Assembly: GCA_916048095.2 (NCBI GenBank)
Contig: OU696580.1
Span: 4,752,702 to 4,816,701, forward strand
Length of the DNA stretch: 64,000 nt
Direction: 5' to 3'
Source: Sacculina carcini
Taxonomy: Eukaryota > Arthropoda > Thecostraca > Sacculinidae
Shown here: positions 51,101 to 62,695 of the stretch, piece after piece
Numbering within the stretch: the stretch's first letter is position 1
Layout: each line of letters opens with the position of its first letter
The notes under the pieces: model-generated
What the model was told of the DNA's origin: nothing
Database searches by the model: none
Seen by the model: the letters and a program-made list of their open reading frames with translations, nothing else
Translations under genes and position numbers: made by a program

Positions 51101-54100
51101 GAAAATAAAGAAAATAAAGAAAATAAAGAAAATAAAGAAAATAAAGAAAATAAAGAAAATAAAGAAAATAAAGAAAATAAAGAAAATAAAGAAAATAAAG
51201 AAAATAAAGAAAATAAAGAAAATAAAGAAAATAAAGAAAATAAAGAAAATATAGAAAATAACGAAAATTAATTGTACACTCGTGCTTGCGCACTATATAT
51301 ACCACATATAAACCATCTCTCTTGAATATCTACAATGGCCGGACCGCGTAAGACTCTGCTCGAGCCCCGAGGACCTCGGTTCGAATCCCAGCCAGGTAAT
51401 AACTTTCTTCACTCAACACTAAACTCTACACACAAATAATCGAAATAAATTGGATGAATTAAAGAAAATAAATGAAGAAAATAAAGAAAATAAAGAAAAT
51501 AAAGAAAATAAAGAAAATATAGAAAATAAAGAAAAAAAAGAAAAAAAAGAAAATAAAGAAAATAAAGAAAATTAATTGTACACTCGTGCTTGCGCACTAT
51601 ATATACCACATATAAACCATCTCTCTTGAACATCTAAAATGGCCGGACCGCGTAAGACTCTGCTCGAACCCCGAGGACCTCGGTTCGAATCCCAGCCAGG
51701 TAATACCTTTCTTCACTCAACACTAAACTCTACACACAAATAATCGAAATAAATTGGATGAATTTAAGAAAATAAATAAAGAAAATAAAGAAAATAAAGA
51801 AAATAAAGAAAATAAGGAAAATAAAGAAAATAAAGAAAATAAAGAAAATAAAGAAAATAAAGAAAATAAAGAAAATAAAGAAAATAAAGAAAATAAAGAA
51901 AATAAAGAAAATAAAGAAAATAAAGAAAATAAAGAAAATAAAGAAAATAAAGAAAATAAAGAAAATAAAGAAAATAAAGAAAATAAAGAAAATAAAGAAA
52001 ATAAAGAAAATAAAGAAAATAAAGAAAATAAAGAAAATAAAGAAAATAAAGAAAATAAAGAAAATAAAGAAAATAAAGAAAATAAAGAAAATAAAGAAAA
52101 TAAAGAAAATAAAGAAAATAAAGAAAATAAAGAAAATAAAGAAAATAAAGAAAATAAAGAAAATAAAGAAAATAAAGAAAATAAAGAAAATAAAGAAAAT
52201 AAAGAAAATAAAGAAAATAAAGAAAATAAAGAAAATAAAGAAAATAAAGAAAATAAAGAAAATAAAAAAAATAAAAAAAATAAAGAAAATAAAGAAAATA
52301 ATGAAAATAAAGAAAATAAAGAAAATTAATTGTACACTCGTGCTTGCGCACTATATATACCACATATAAACCATCTCTCTTGAACATCTACAATGGCCGG
52401 ACCGCGTAAGACTCTGCTCGAACCCCGAGGACCTCGGTTCGAATCCCAGCCAGGTAATACCTTTCTTCACTCAACACTAAACTCTACACACAAATAATCG
52501 AAATAAATTGGATGAATTAAAGAAAATAAAGAAAATAAAGAAAATAAAGAAAATAAAGAAAATAAAGAAAATAAAGAAAATAAAGAAAATAAAGAAAATA
52601 AAGAAAATAAAGAAAATAAAGAAAATAAAGAAAATAAAGAAAATAAAGAAAATAAAGAAAATAAAGAAAATAAAGAAAATAAAGAAAATAAAGAAAATAA
52701 AGAAAATAATGAAAATTAATTGTACACTCGTGCCTGCGCACTATATATACCACATATAAACCATCTCTCTTGAATATCTACAATGGCCGGACCGCGTAAG
52801 ACTCTGCTCGAACCCCGAGGACCTTGGTTCGAATCCCAGCCAGGTAATAACTTTCTTCACTCAACACTAAACTCTACACACAAATAATCGAAATAAATTG
52901 GATGAATTAAAGAAAATAAATAAAGAAAATAAAGAAAATAAAGAAAATAAAGAAAATAAAGAAAATAAAGAAAATAAAGAAAATAAAGAAAATAAAGAAA
53001 ATAAAGAAAATAAAGAAAATAAAGAAAATAAAGAAAATAAAGAAAATAAAGAAAATAAAGAAAATAAAGAAAATAAAGAAAATAAAGAAAATAAAGAAAA
53101 TAAAGAAAATAAAGAAAATAAAGAAAATAAAGAAAATAACGAAAATTAATTGTACACTCGTGCTTGCGCACTATATATACCACATATAAACCATCTCTCT
53201 TGAATATCTACAATGGCCGGACCGCGTAAGACTCTGCTCGAACCCCGAGGACCTCGGTTCGAATCCCAGCCAGGTAATAACTTTCTTCACTCAACACTAA
53301 ACTCTACACACAAATAATCGAAATAAATTGGATGAATTAAAGAAAATAAATGAAGAAAATAAAGAAAATAAAGAAAATAAAGAAAATAAAGAAAATAGAG
53401 AAAATAAAGAAAAAAAAGAAAAAAAAGAAAAAAAAGAAAAAAAAGAAAATAAAGAAAATTAATTGTACACTCGTGCTTGCGCACTATATATACCACATAT
53501 AAACCATCTCTCTTGAACATCTAAAATGGCCGGACCGCGTAAGACTCTGCTCGAACCCCGAGGACCTCGGTTCGAATCCCAGCCAGGTAATACCTTTCTT
53601 CACTCAACACTAAACTCTACACACAAATAATCGAAATAAATTGGATGAATTAAAGAAAATAAATAAAGAAAATAAAGAAAATAAAGAAAATAAAGAAAAT
53701 AAGGAAAATAAAGAAAATAAAGAAAATAAAGAAAATAAAGAAAATAAAGAAAATAAAGAAAATAAAGAAAATAAAGAAAATAAAGAAAATAAAGAAAATA
53801 AAGAAAATAAAGAAAATAAAGAAAATAAAGAAAATAAAGAAAATAAAGAAAATAAAGAAAATAAAGAAAATAAAGAAAATACAGAAAATAAAGAAAATAA
53901 AGAAAATAAAGAAAATAAAGAAAATAAAGAAAATAAAGAAAATAAAGAAAATAAAGAAAATAAAGAAAATAAAGAAAATAAAGAAAATAAAGAAAATTAA
54001 TTGTACACTCGTGCTTGCGCACTATATATACCACATATAAACCATCTCTCTTGAATATCTACAATGGCCGGACCGCGTAAGACTCTGCTCGAACCCCGAG

Positions 54101-55660
54101 GACCTCGGTTCGAATCCCAGCCAGGTAATAACTTTCTTCACTCAACACTAAACTCTACACACAAATAATCGAAATAAATTGGATGAATTAAAGAAAATAA
54201 AGAAAATAAAGAAAATAAAGAAAATAAAGAAAATAAAGAAAATAAAGAAAATAAAGAAAATAAAGAAAATAAAGAAAATAAAGAAAATAAAGAAAATAAA
54301 GAAAATAAAGAAAATAAAGAAAATAAAGAAAATAAAGAAAATAAAGAAAATAAAGAAAATAAAGAAAATAAAGAAAATAAAGAAAATAAAGAAAATAAAG
54401 AAAATAAAGAAAATAAAGAAAATATAGAAAATAAAGGAAATAAAGAAAATAAAGGAAATAAAGAAAATAAAGAAAATAAAGAAAATAAAGAAAATAAAGA
54501 AAATAAAGAAAATAAAGAAAATAAAGAAAATAAAGAAAATAAAGAAAATAAAGAAAATAAAGAAAATAAAGAAAATAAAGAAAATAAAGAAAATAAAGAA
54601 AATTAATTGTACACTCGTGCTTGCGCACTATATATACCACATATAAACCATCTCTCTTGAACATCTACAATGGCCGGACCGCGTAAGACTCTGCTCGAAC
54701 CCCGAGGACCTCGGTTCGAATCCCAGCCAGGTATTACCTTTCTTCACTCAACACTAAACTCTACACACAAATAATCGAAATAAATTGGATGAATTAAAGA
54801 AAATAAAGAAAATAAAGAAAATAAAGAAAATAAAGAAAATAAAGAAAATAAAGAAAATAAAGAAAATAAAGAAAATAAAGAAAATAAAGAAAATAAAGAA
54901 AATAAAGAAAATAAAGAAAATAAAGAAAATAAAGAAAATAATGAAAATTAATTGTACACTCGTGCTTGCGCACTATATATACCACATATAAACCATCTCT
55001 CTTGAACATCTACAATGGCCGGACCGCGTAAGACTCTGCTCGAACCCCGAGGACCTCGGCTCGAATCCCAGCCAGGTAATAACTTTCTTCACTCAACACT
55101 AAACTCTACACACAAATAATCGAAATAAATTGGATGAATTAAAGAAAATAAATAAAGAAAATAAAGAAAATAAAGAAAATAAAGAAAATATAGAAAATAA
55201 AGATAATAAAGAAAATAAAGAAAATAAAGAAAATTAATTGTACACTCGTGCTTGCGCACTATATATACCACATATAAACCATCTCTCTTGAACATCTACA
55301 ATGGCCGGACCGCGTAAGACTCTGCTCGAACCCCGAGGACCTCGGTTCGAATCCCAGCCAGGTAATAACTTTCTTCACTCAACACTAAACTCTACACACA
55401 AATGATCGAAATAAATTGGATGAATTAAAGAAAATAAATAAAATAAAGAAAATAAATAAAATAAAGAAAATAAAGAAAATAAAGAAAATAAAGAAAATAA
55501 AGAAAATAAAGAAAATAAAGAAAATATAGAAAATAAAGAAAATAAAGAAAATAAAGAAAATAAAGAAAATAAAGAAAATAAAGAAAATAAAGAAAATAAA
55601 GAAAATAAAGAAAATAAAGAAAATAAAGAAAATAAAGAAAATAAAGAAAATAAAGAAAAT
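48103..55660 (+). repeat. Higher-order block B, full-length copy (7558 bp)
   Basis: Cores start at 48103, 48430, 48730, 50185, 50557, 51269, 51573, 52327, 52717, 53147, 53460, 53998, 54604, 54949 and 55235. Arrays are 135, 108, 1263, 180, 520, 112, 562, 198, 238, 121, 346, 414, 153, 94 and 234 bp. The trio and a 120-bp A/G tract open it. GAATATC cores are 51269, 52717, 53147 and 53998, and CTAAAATGG cores are 51573 and 53460. The stretch 50185-53997 is copied in order in the next block. Confidence 0.88.
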
Positions 55661-58600
55661 TAATTGTACACTCGTGCTTGCGCACTGTATATACCACATA
55701 TAAACCATCTCTCTTGAACATCTACAATGGCCGGACCGCGTAAGACTCTGCTCGAACCCCGAGGACCTCGGTTCGAATCCCAGCCAGGTAATACCTTTCT
55801 TCACTCAACACTAAACTCTACACACAAATAATCGAAATAAATTGTATGAATTAAAGAAAATAAAGAAAATAAAGAAAATAAAGAAAATAAAGAAAATAAA
55901 GAAAATAAAGAAAATAAAGAAAATAAAGAAAATAAAGAAAATAAAGAAAATAAAGAAAATAAAGAAAATAAAGAAAATAAAGAAAATAAAGAAAATAAAG
56001 AAAATAAAGAAAATAAAGAAAATAAAGAAAATAATGAAAATTAATTGTACACTCGTGCCTGCGCACTATATATACCACATATAAACCATCTCTCTTGAAC
56101 ATCTACAATGGCCGGACCGCGTAAGACTCTGCTCGAACCCCGAGGACCTCGGTTCGAATCCCAGCCAGGTAATAACTTTCTTCACTCAACACTAAACTCT
56201 ACACACAAATAATCGAAATAAATTGGATGAATTAAAGAAAATAAATAAAGAAAATAAAGAAAATAAAGAAAATAAAGAAAATAAAGAAAATAAAGAAAAT
56301 AAAGAAAATAAAGAAAATAAAGAAAATAAAGAAAATAAAGAAAATAAAGAAAATAAAGAAAATAAAGAAAATAAAGAAAATAAAGAAAATAAAGAAAATA
56401 AAGAAAATAAAGAAAATAAAGAAAATAAAGAAAATAAAGAAAATAAAGAAAATAAAGAAAATAAAGAAAATAAAGAAAATAAAGAAAATAAAGAAAATAA
56501 AGAAAATAAAGAAAATAAAGAAAATAAAGAAAATAAAGAAAATAAAGAAAATAAAGAAAATAAAGAAAATAAAGAAAATAAAGAAAATAAAGAAAATAAA
56601 GAAAATAAAGAAAATTAATTGTACACTCGTGCTTGCGCACTATATATACCACATATAGACCATCTCTCTTGAACATCTACAATGGCCGGACCGCGTAAGA
56701 CTCTGCTCGAACCCCGAGGACCTCGGTTCAAATCCCAGCCAGGTAATAACTTTCTTCACTCAACACTAAACTCTACACACAAATAATCGAAATAAATTGG
56801 ATGAATTAAAGAAAATAAAGAAAATAAAGAAAATAAAGAAAATAAAGAAAATAAAGAAAATAAAGAAAATAAAGAAAATAAAGAAAATAAAGAAAATAAA
56901 GAAAATAAAGAAAATAAAGAAAATAAAGAAAATAAAGAAAATAAAGAAAATAAAGAAAATAAAGAAAATAAAGAAAATAAAGAAAATAAAGAAAATAAAG
57001 AAAATAAAGAAAATAAAGAAAATAAAGAAAATAAAGAAAATAAAGAAAATAAAGAAAATACAGAAAATAAAGAAAATAAAGAAAATAAAGAAAATAAAGA
57101 AAATAAAGAAAATAAAGAAAATAAAGAAAATAAAGAAAATAAAGAAAATAAAGAAAATAAAGAAAATAAAGAAAATAAAGAAAATAAAGAAAATAAAGAA
57201 AATAAAGAAAATAAAGAAAATAAAGAAAATAAAGAAAATAAAGAAAATAAAGAAAATAAAGAAAATAAAGAAAATAAAGAAAATAAAGAAAATAAAGAAA
57301 ATAAAGAAAATAAAGAAAATAAAGAAAATAAAGAAAATAAAGAAAATAAAGAAAATAAAGAAAATAAAGAAAATAAAGAAAATAAAGAAAATAAAGAAAA
57401 TAAAGAAAATAAAGAAAATAAAGAAAATAAAGAAAATAAAGAAAATAAAGAAAATAAAGAAAATAAAGAAAATAAAGAAAATAAAGAAAATAAAGAAAAT
57501 AAAGAAAATAAAGAAAATAAAGAAAATAAAGAAAATAAAGAAAATAAAGAAAATAAAGAAAATAAAGAAAATAAAGAAAATAAAGAAAATAAAGAAAATA
57601 AAGAAAATAAAGAAAATAAAGAAAATAAAGAAAATAAAGAAAATAAAGAAAATAAAGAAAATAAAGAAAATTAATTGTACACTCGTGCTTGCGCACTATA
57701 TATACCACATATAAACCATCTCTCTTGAACATCTACAATGGCCGGACCGCGTAAGACTCTGCTCGAACCCCGAGGACCTCGGTTCGAATCCCAGCCAGGT
57801 AATACCTTTCTTCACTCAACACTAAACTCTACACACAAATAATCGAAATAAATTGGATGAATTAAAGAAAATAAAGAAAATAAAGAAAATAAAGAAAATA
57901 AAGAAAATAAAGAAAATAAAGAAAATAAAGAAAATAAAGAAAATAAAGAAAATAAAGAAAATAAATAAAATAAAGAAAATAAAGAAAATAAAGAAAATAA
58001 AGAAAATAAAGAAAATAAAGAAAATAATGAAAATTAATTGTACACTCGTGCCTGCGCACTATATATACCACATATAAACCATCTCTCTTGAACATCTACA
58101 ATGGCCGGACCGCGCAAGACTATGCTCGAACCCCGAGGACCTTGGTTCGAATCCCAGCCAGGTAATAACTTTCTTCACTCAACACTAAACTCTACACACA
58201 AATAATCGAAATAAATTGGATGAATTAAAGAAAATAAATAAAGAAAATAAAGAAAATAAAGAAAATAAAGAAAATAAAGAAAATAAAGAAAATAAAGAAA
58301 ATAAAGAAAATAAAGAAAATAAAGAAAAAAAAGAAAATAAAGAAAAAAAAGAAAAAAAAGAAAAAAAAGAAATTAAGAAAATAAAGAAAATAAAGAAAAT
58401 AAAGAAAATAAAGAAAATAAAGAAAATAAAGAAAATAAAGAAAATAAAGAAAATAAAGAAAATAAAGAAAATAAAGAAAATAAAGAAAATAAAAAAAATA
58501 AAGAAAATAAAGAAAATAAAGAAAATAAAGAAAATAAAGAAAATAAAGAAAATAAAGAAAATAAAGAAAATAAAGAAAATAAAGAAAATAAAGAAAATAA

Positions 58601-61600
58601 AGAAAATAAAGAAAATAAAGAAAATAAAGAAAATAAAGAAAATAAAGAAAATAAAGAAAATAAAGAAAATAAAGAAAATAAAGAAAATAAAGAAAATAAA
58701 GAAAATAAAGAAAATATAGAAAATAACGAAAATTAATTGTACACTCGTGCTTGCGCACTATATATACCACATATAAACCATCTCTCTTGAATATCTACAA
58801 TGGCCGGACCGCGTAAGACTCTGCTCGAGCCCCGAGGACCTCGGTTCGAATCCCAGCCAGGTAATAACTTTCTTCACTCAACACTAAACTCTACACACAA
58901 ATAATCGAAATAAATTGGATGAATTAAAGAAAATAAATGAAGAAAATAAAGAAAATAAAGAAAATAAAGAAAATAAAGAAAATATAGAAAATAAAGAAAA
59001 AAAAGAAAAAAAAGAAAAAAAAGAAAATAAAGAAAATAAAGAAAATTAATTGTACACTCGTGCTTGCGCACTATATATACCACATATAAACCATCTCTCT
59101 TGAACATCTAAAATGGCCGGACCGCGTAAGACTCTGCTCGAACCCCGAGGACCTCGGTTCGAATCCCAGCCAGGTAATACCTTTCTTCACTCAACACTAA
59201 ACTCTACACACAAATAATCGAAATAAATTGGATGAATTTAAGAAAATAAATAAAGAAAATAAAGAAAATAAAGAAAATAAAGAAAATAAGGAAAATAAAG
59301 AAAATAAAGAAAATAAAGAAAATAAAGAAAATAAAGAAAATAAAGAAAATAAAGAAAATAAAGAAAATAAAGAAAATAAAGAAAATAAAGAAAATAAAGA
59401 AAATAAAGAAAATAAAGAAAATAAAGAAAATAAAGAAAATAAAGAAAATAAAGAAAATAAAGAAAATAAAGAAAATAAAGAAAATAAAGAAAATAAAGAA
59501 AATAAAGAAAATAAAGAAAATAAAGAAAATAAAGAAAATAAAGAAAATAAAGAAAATAAAGAAAATAAAGAAAATAAAGAAAATAAAGAAAATAAAGAAA
59601 ATAAAGAAAATAAAGAAAATAAAGAAAATAAAGAAAATAAAGAAAATAAAGAAAATAAAGAAAATAAAGAAAATAAAGAAAATAAAGAAAATAAAGAAAA
59701 TAAAGAAAATAAAGAAAATAAAGAAAATAAAGAAAATAAAGAAAATAAAGAAAATAAAGAAAATAAAGAAAATAAAGAAAATAAAGAAAATAAAGAAAAT
59801 AAAGAAAATAAAGAAAATAAAGAAAATAAAGAAAATAAAGAAAATAAAGAAAATAAAGAAAAAAAAAAAAATAAAAAAAAAAAAGAAAAAAAAAAAAATA
59901 AAGAAAATAAAGAAAATAAAGAAAATTAATTGTACACTCGTGCTTGCGCACTATATATACCACATATAAACCATCTCTCTTGAACATCTACAATGGCCGG
60001 ACCGCGTAAGACTCTGCTCGAACCCCGAGGACCTCGGTTCGAATCCCAGCCAGGTAATAACTTTCTTCACTCAACACTAAACTCTACACACAAATAATCG
60101 AAATAAATTGGATGAATTAAAGAAAATAAAGAAAATAAAGAAAATAAAGAAAATAAAGAAAATAAAGAAAATAAAGAAAATAAAGAAAATAAAGAAAATA
60201 AAGAAAATAAAGAAAATAAAGAAAATAAAGAAAATAAAGAAAATAAAGAAAATAAAGAAAATAAAGAAAATAAAGAAAATAAAGAAAATAAAGAAAATAA
60301 AGAAAATAATGAAAATTAATTGTACACTCGTGCCTGCGCACTATATATACCACATATAAACCATCTCTCTTGAACATCTACAATGGCCGGACCGCGTAAG
60401 ACTCTGCTCGAACCCCGAGGACCTTGGTTCGAATCCCAGCCAGGTAATAACTTTCTTCACTCAACACTAAACTCTACACACAAATAATCGAAATAAATTG
60501 GATGAATTAAAGAAAATAAATAAAGAAAATAAAGAAAATAAAGAAAATAAAGAAAATAAAGAAAATAAAGAAAATAAAGAAAATAAAGAAAATAAAGAAA
60601 ATAAAGAAAATAAAGAAAATAAAGAAAATAAAGAAAATAAAGAAAATAAAGAAAATAAAGAAAATAAAGAAAATAAAGAAAATAAAGAAAATAAAGAAAA
60701 TAAAGAAAATAAAGAAAATAAAGAAAATAAAGAAAATAACGAAAATTAATTGTACACTCGTGCTTGCGCACTATATATACCACATATAAACCATCTCTCT
60801 TGAATATCTACAATGGCCGGACCGCGTAAGACTCTGCTCGAACCCCGAGGACCTCGGTTCGAATCCCAGCCAGGTAATAACTTTCTTCACTCAACACTAA
60901 ACTCTACACACAAATAATCGAAATAAATTGGATGAATTAAAGAAAATAAATGAAGAAAATAAAGAAAATAAAGAAAATAAAGAAAATAAAGAAAATATAG
61001 AAAATAAAGAAAAAAAAGAAAAAAAAGAAAAAAAAGAAAAAAAAGAAAATAAAGAAAATTAATTGTACACTCGTGCTTGCGCACTATATATACCACATAT
61101 AAACCATCTCTCTTGAACATCTAAAATGGCCGGACCGCGTAAGACTCTGCTCGAACCCCGAGGACCTCGGTTCGAATCCCAGCCAGGTAATACCTTTCTT
61201 CACTCAACACTAAACTCTACACACAAATAATCGAAATAAATTGGATGAATTAAAGAAAATAAATAAAGAAAATAAAGAAAATAAAGAAAATAAAGAAAAT
61301 AAGGAAAATAAAGAAAATAAAGAAAATAAAGAAAATAAAGAAAATAAAGAAAATAAAGAAAATAAAGAAAATAAAGAAAATAAAGAAAATAAAGAAAATA
61401 AAGAAAATAAAGAAAATAAAGAAAATAAAGAAAATAAAGAAAATAAAGAAAATACAGAAAATAAAGAAAATAAAGAAAATAAAGAAAATAAAGAAAATAA
61501 AGAAAATAAAGAAAATAAAGAAAATAAAGAAAATAAAGAAAATAAAGAAAATAAAGAAAATAAAGAAAATTAATTGTACACTCGTGCTTGCGCACTATAT

Positions 61601-61706
61601 ATACCACATATAAACCATCTCTCTTGAATATCTACAATGGCCGGACCGCGTAAGACTCTGCTCGAACCCCGAGGACCTCGGTTCGAATCCCAGCCAGGTA
61701 ATAACT
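55661..61706 (+). repeat. Higher-order block B, last copy, cut by the gap
   Basis: Cores start at 55661, 56042, 56616, 57672, 58035, 58734, 59047, 59927, 60317, 60747, 61060 and 61571 (cut at 61706). Arrays are 189, 382, 864, 171, 507, 121, 688, 198, 238, 121 and 319 bp. From 57672 on it matches the previous block from 50185 core by core, with array pairs 180/171, 520/507, 112/121, 562/688, 198/198, 238/238, 121/121 and 346/319. The third core (56616) lacks CCGAG, and its array lacks the pure A/G tract. The core at 58035 has the CGCGCAAG/ACTATGCTC pair. Confidence 0.88.
61571..61706 (+). repeat. Last core, truncated by the gap
   Basis: This is the first 136 bases of a core, with GAATATC, the A box and the B box, ending at GGTAATAACT. 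The contig stops about 56 bases short of the core end. By comparison with the core at 53998, a long array without the AAAT insertion would be expected next. Confidence 0.93.
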
Positions 61707-61906
61707 NNNNNNNNNNNNNNNNNNNNNNNNNNNNNNNNNNNNNNNNNNNNNNNNNNNNNNNNNNNNNNNNNNNNNNNNNNNNNNNNNNNNNNNNNNNNNN
61801 NNNNNNNNNNNNNNNNNNNNNNNNNNNNNNNNNNNNNNNNNNNNNNNNNNNNNNNNNNNNNNNNNNNNNNNNNNNNNNNNNNNNNNNNNNNNNNNNNNNN
61901 NNNNNN
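61707..61906. other. Assembly gap, 200 N
   Basis: Exactly 200 N. A round number is a conventional scaffolding placeholder, so the true distance is unknown. Sequence on either side belongs to two unrelated satellites. Confidence 0.98.
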
Positions 61907-62022
61907 ACTGACATCGCAAAAAACGTCAAAATTGACCAAAATAGGTCATTTTCGATACTTGTGCACACAAGTTCAACTGACATGGCAAAAACGTCAAAAT
62001 TTACCGAAATCGGTCATTTTTG

Positions 62023-62431
62023 GATACTTGTGCACACAAGTTCAACTGACATCGCAAAAACGTCAAAATTGACCGAAATCGGTCATTTTCGATACTTACG
62101 CACACGTATGTCACTAACATCCCAAGAACGTCAAAATTGACCGCAATCGGTCATTTTCGATACTTGTGCTCACAAGTTCAACTGACATCACAAAAACGTC
62201 AAAATTAACCGAAATCGGTCATTTTTGGATACTTGTGCACACAAGTTCAACTGACATCGCAAAAACGTCAAAATTGACCGAAATCGGTCATTTTCGATAC
62301 TTACGCACACGTATGTCACTGACATCCCAAGAACGTCAAAATTGACCGCAATCGGTCATTTTCGATACTTGTGCTCACAAGTTCAACTGAAATCACAAAA
62401 ACGTCAAACTTAACCTAAATCGGTCATTTTC
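62023..62431 (+). repeat. Duplicated trimer of the 68-bp satellite (205 + 204 bp)
   Basis: 62023-62227 and 62228-62431 each hold three monomers in the order GTGCAC, TACGCA, GTGCTC at dyad 1. The first monomer of each is preceded by the TTTTTGG variant. This is a small higher-order repeat. Elsewhere the TACGCA type is at 62901 and 63354. Confidence 0.8.
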
Positions 62432-62695
62432 GATGTCGGAAGTCACTGATATCCCAAAAACGTCAAAATGGACCGAAATCGGTCATTTTCGATACTTGTG
62501 CTCACAAGTTCAACTGACATCGTAAAAACGTCAAAATTGACCCAAATCGGTCATTTTCGATACTTGTGCACACAAGTTCAACTGACATCCCAAAAACGTA
62601 AAAATTAACTGAAATCGGTCATTTTCGATACTTGTGCACACAAGTTCAACTGACATCGCAAAAAACGTCAAAATTGACCAAAATAGGTAATTTTC

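Larger units (their letters stand above)
1..61706 (+). repeat. Composite satellite: 192-bp tRNA-like core plus (AAAGAAAAT)n array, 118 cores
   Basis: A constant 192-bp core alternates with a variable 9-mer array, always head to tail in one orientation. The core begins TAATTGTACACTCGTGC and ends AATTGGATGAATT. Spacer arrays range from 66 bp (38281-38346) to 1286 bp (46467-47752). Many arrays start AAAGAAAAT-AAAT-AAAGAAAAT, so their length is 4 modulo 9; most others are exact multiples of 9. Cores differ from each other by only a few substitutions, whereas array lengths differ up to 20-fold. Recurrent core variants are T or C at core base 18, C or T at base 109 just before the B box, and C or A at base 134 (ATACCTTT or ATAACTTT). 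These variants recur in ordered sets and define the higher-order blocks listed separately with all core starts. No protein-coding content is supported. Whether it is pericentromeric, subtelomeric or interstitial cannot be seen. Confidence 0.97.

Noticed and set aside
20-61607. Minus-strand frames of FLY, FSL or IFF repeats up to about 455 residues as membrane proteins
   Set aside because: All three minus frames of the 9-mer are open, so length reflects repeat number. The hydrophobic aromatic repeats are a translation artefact of ATTTTCTTT.
1-61706. CRISPR array (constant repeat plus variable spacers)
   Set aside because: The constant part is 192 bp, the variable parts are one low-complexity repeat rather than unique spacers, and the context is eukaryotic.
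1-61706. LTR or other protein-coding transposon in or between the repeats
   Set aside because: No coding domain, terminal repeat pair or target-site duplication interrupts the core-array pattern anywhere.
61637-62140. Frames reading through the N gap
   Set aside because: The gap length is a placeholder, so frame continuity across it has no meaning.
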